Source of the DNA: Flavobacterium macacae
GTDB lineage: Bacteria > Bacteroidota > Bacteroidia > Flavobacteriales > Flavobacteriaceae
DNA length: 64,000 nt
Assembly (NCBI RefSeq): GCF_003865365.1
Contig: NZ_RQVR01000013.1
Span: 1-64,000, forward strand
Direction: 5' to 3'
The stretch's first letter is position 1; each line of letters opens with the position of its first letter. The notes below the pieces were generated by a model. The model saw only the letters and a list, made by a program, of their open reading frames with translations. It ran no database searches and was not told the DNA's origin. A program made the position numbers and the translations under genes. This document shows positions 63,793 through 64,000 of the stretch, in pieces.

Positions 63793-63800
63793 TACCTTTG
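63793..63800 (+). promoter_or_regulatory. -7 promoter box (TACCTTTG) for thiL
   Basis: TACCTTTG fits TAnnTTTG and predicts a start near 63804, 17 bases before the thiL ATG. Confidence 0.6.
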
Positions 63801-63820
63801 CCACTTAGAAAACAAAAAAA

Positions 63821-64000
63821 ATGATAGAAGATAAAACGCCTCAACGCACAAGCCTCTCTGATTTAGGCGAATTTGGACTGATAAAACACCTTACTTCCAA
63901 TTTTGAAATCAACAATCCTTCGACCTTAACAGGAATTGGTGATGACGCTGCCGTTCTTGATTTCAAGGATAAAAAAGCAGTTGTTTCCACCGATTTATTG
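63821..64000 (+). CDS. thiL: Thiamine-monophosphate kinase ThiL (N-terminal part, runs off the window)
   Basis: ThiL phosphorylates thiamine monophosphate to thiamine diphosphate with ATP. Only the first 60 codons are visible. They hold SLSDLGEFGLIKHL and the ATP/metal motif GIGDDAAVLD (39-48), then VVSTDLL, which is the standard PurM-like N-terminus. The start is ATG at 63821. Confidence 0.93.
   Translation, partial: MIEDKTPQRTSLSDLGEFGLIKHLTSNFEINNPSTLTGIGDDAAVLDFKDKKAVVSTDLL

Overview
The window comes from a member of the Bacteroidota, almost certainly a Flavobacterium or close relative. The evidence is AT-rich DNA, promoters of the TAnnTTTG type instead of sigma70 boxes, almost no Shine-Dalgarno sequences, several type IX secretion (T9SS) cargo proteins with type A or type B sorting tails, a MurF-alanine racemase fusion, and an ABC permease fused to an M1 aminopeptidase. 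It is mostly ordinary chromosome. I see no complete insertion sequence, integrase, CRISPR array, phage or rRNA operon.

Layout. 1-5433 is the N-terminal 1811 codons of a giant T9SS-exported adhesin-like protein that runs off the left edge. 5.6-12.3 kb holds housekeeping genes: lpxH, recJ, a HopJ-family gene, an OsmC gene, rsmI, a Glu-rich acidic protein and tdk. 12.4-16.5 kb has murF-alr, mscL and asd. 16.6-20.0 kb is a likely metal-uptake group: a small His/Cys secreted protein, a TonB-dependent receptor and a lipoprotein. 20.2-31.1 kb has a DoxX protein, two S9 prolyl-oligopeptidase-type enzymes, an envelope group (FAD oxidoreductase, mtgA, an LpxR-like lipid A deacylase), a DedA protein, a dicarboxylate symporter and a small T9SS protein. 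31.2-36.8 kb is the fatty-acid initiation operon (YceD/DUF177-rpmF-fabH-accB-accC) with pdxA upstream and ribE divergent. 36.9-39.7 kb is a low-density stretch with a small membrane-tailed protein, a decayed TPR lipoprotein, an MFS transporter and a candidate small RNA. 39.7-43.8 kb has a multi-PAS histidine kinase, a thioredoxin-reductase-like flavoprotein, a MerC-like protein and a divergent Fur-family regulator with a clear operator. 44-49.2 kb has a CAU-anticodon tRNA, methylmalonyl-CoA epimerase, rbfA, a LolC/E-type permease, a MATE exporter and dusB. 49.4-59 kb has a T9SS type A protein, an L,D-transpeptidase, an unknown exported protein, lepA and a T9SS type B protein broken by an in-frame amber codon. 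59.1-63.7 kb has the ABC-permease/M1-peptidase fusion and its ATPase. thiL starts at the right edge.

How the genes work together. Envelope biogenesis dominates: lipid A (LpxH, LpxR-like), peptidoglycan (MurF-Alr, MtgA, L,D-transpeptidase, Asd for diaminopimelate), fatty acids (FabH, AccB, AccC) and outer-membrane and T9SS surface proteins. A second theme is use of peptides, with two S9 peptidases and the M1 fusion. Intergenic DNA carries several families of imperfect palindromes (9.6, 10.3, 12.3, 26.0, 32.5, 37.2 and 44.8 kb). The items I rate most worth checking are the amber-interrupted type B cargo gene, the candidate small RNA upstream of the MFS gene, the operator that overlaps both promoter boxes of merC, three genes whose promoters predict leaderless mRNAs, and the hairpin element shared between 26.0 and 44.8 kb.
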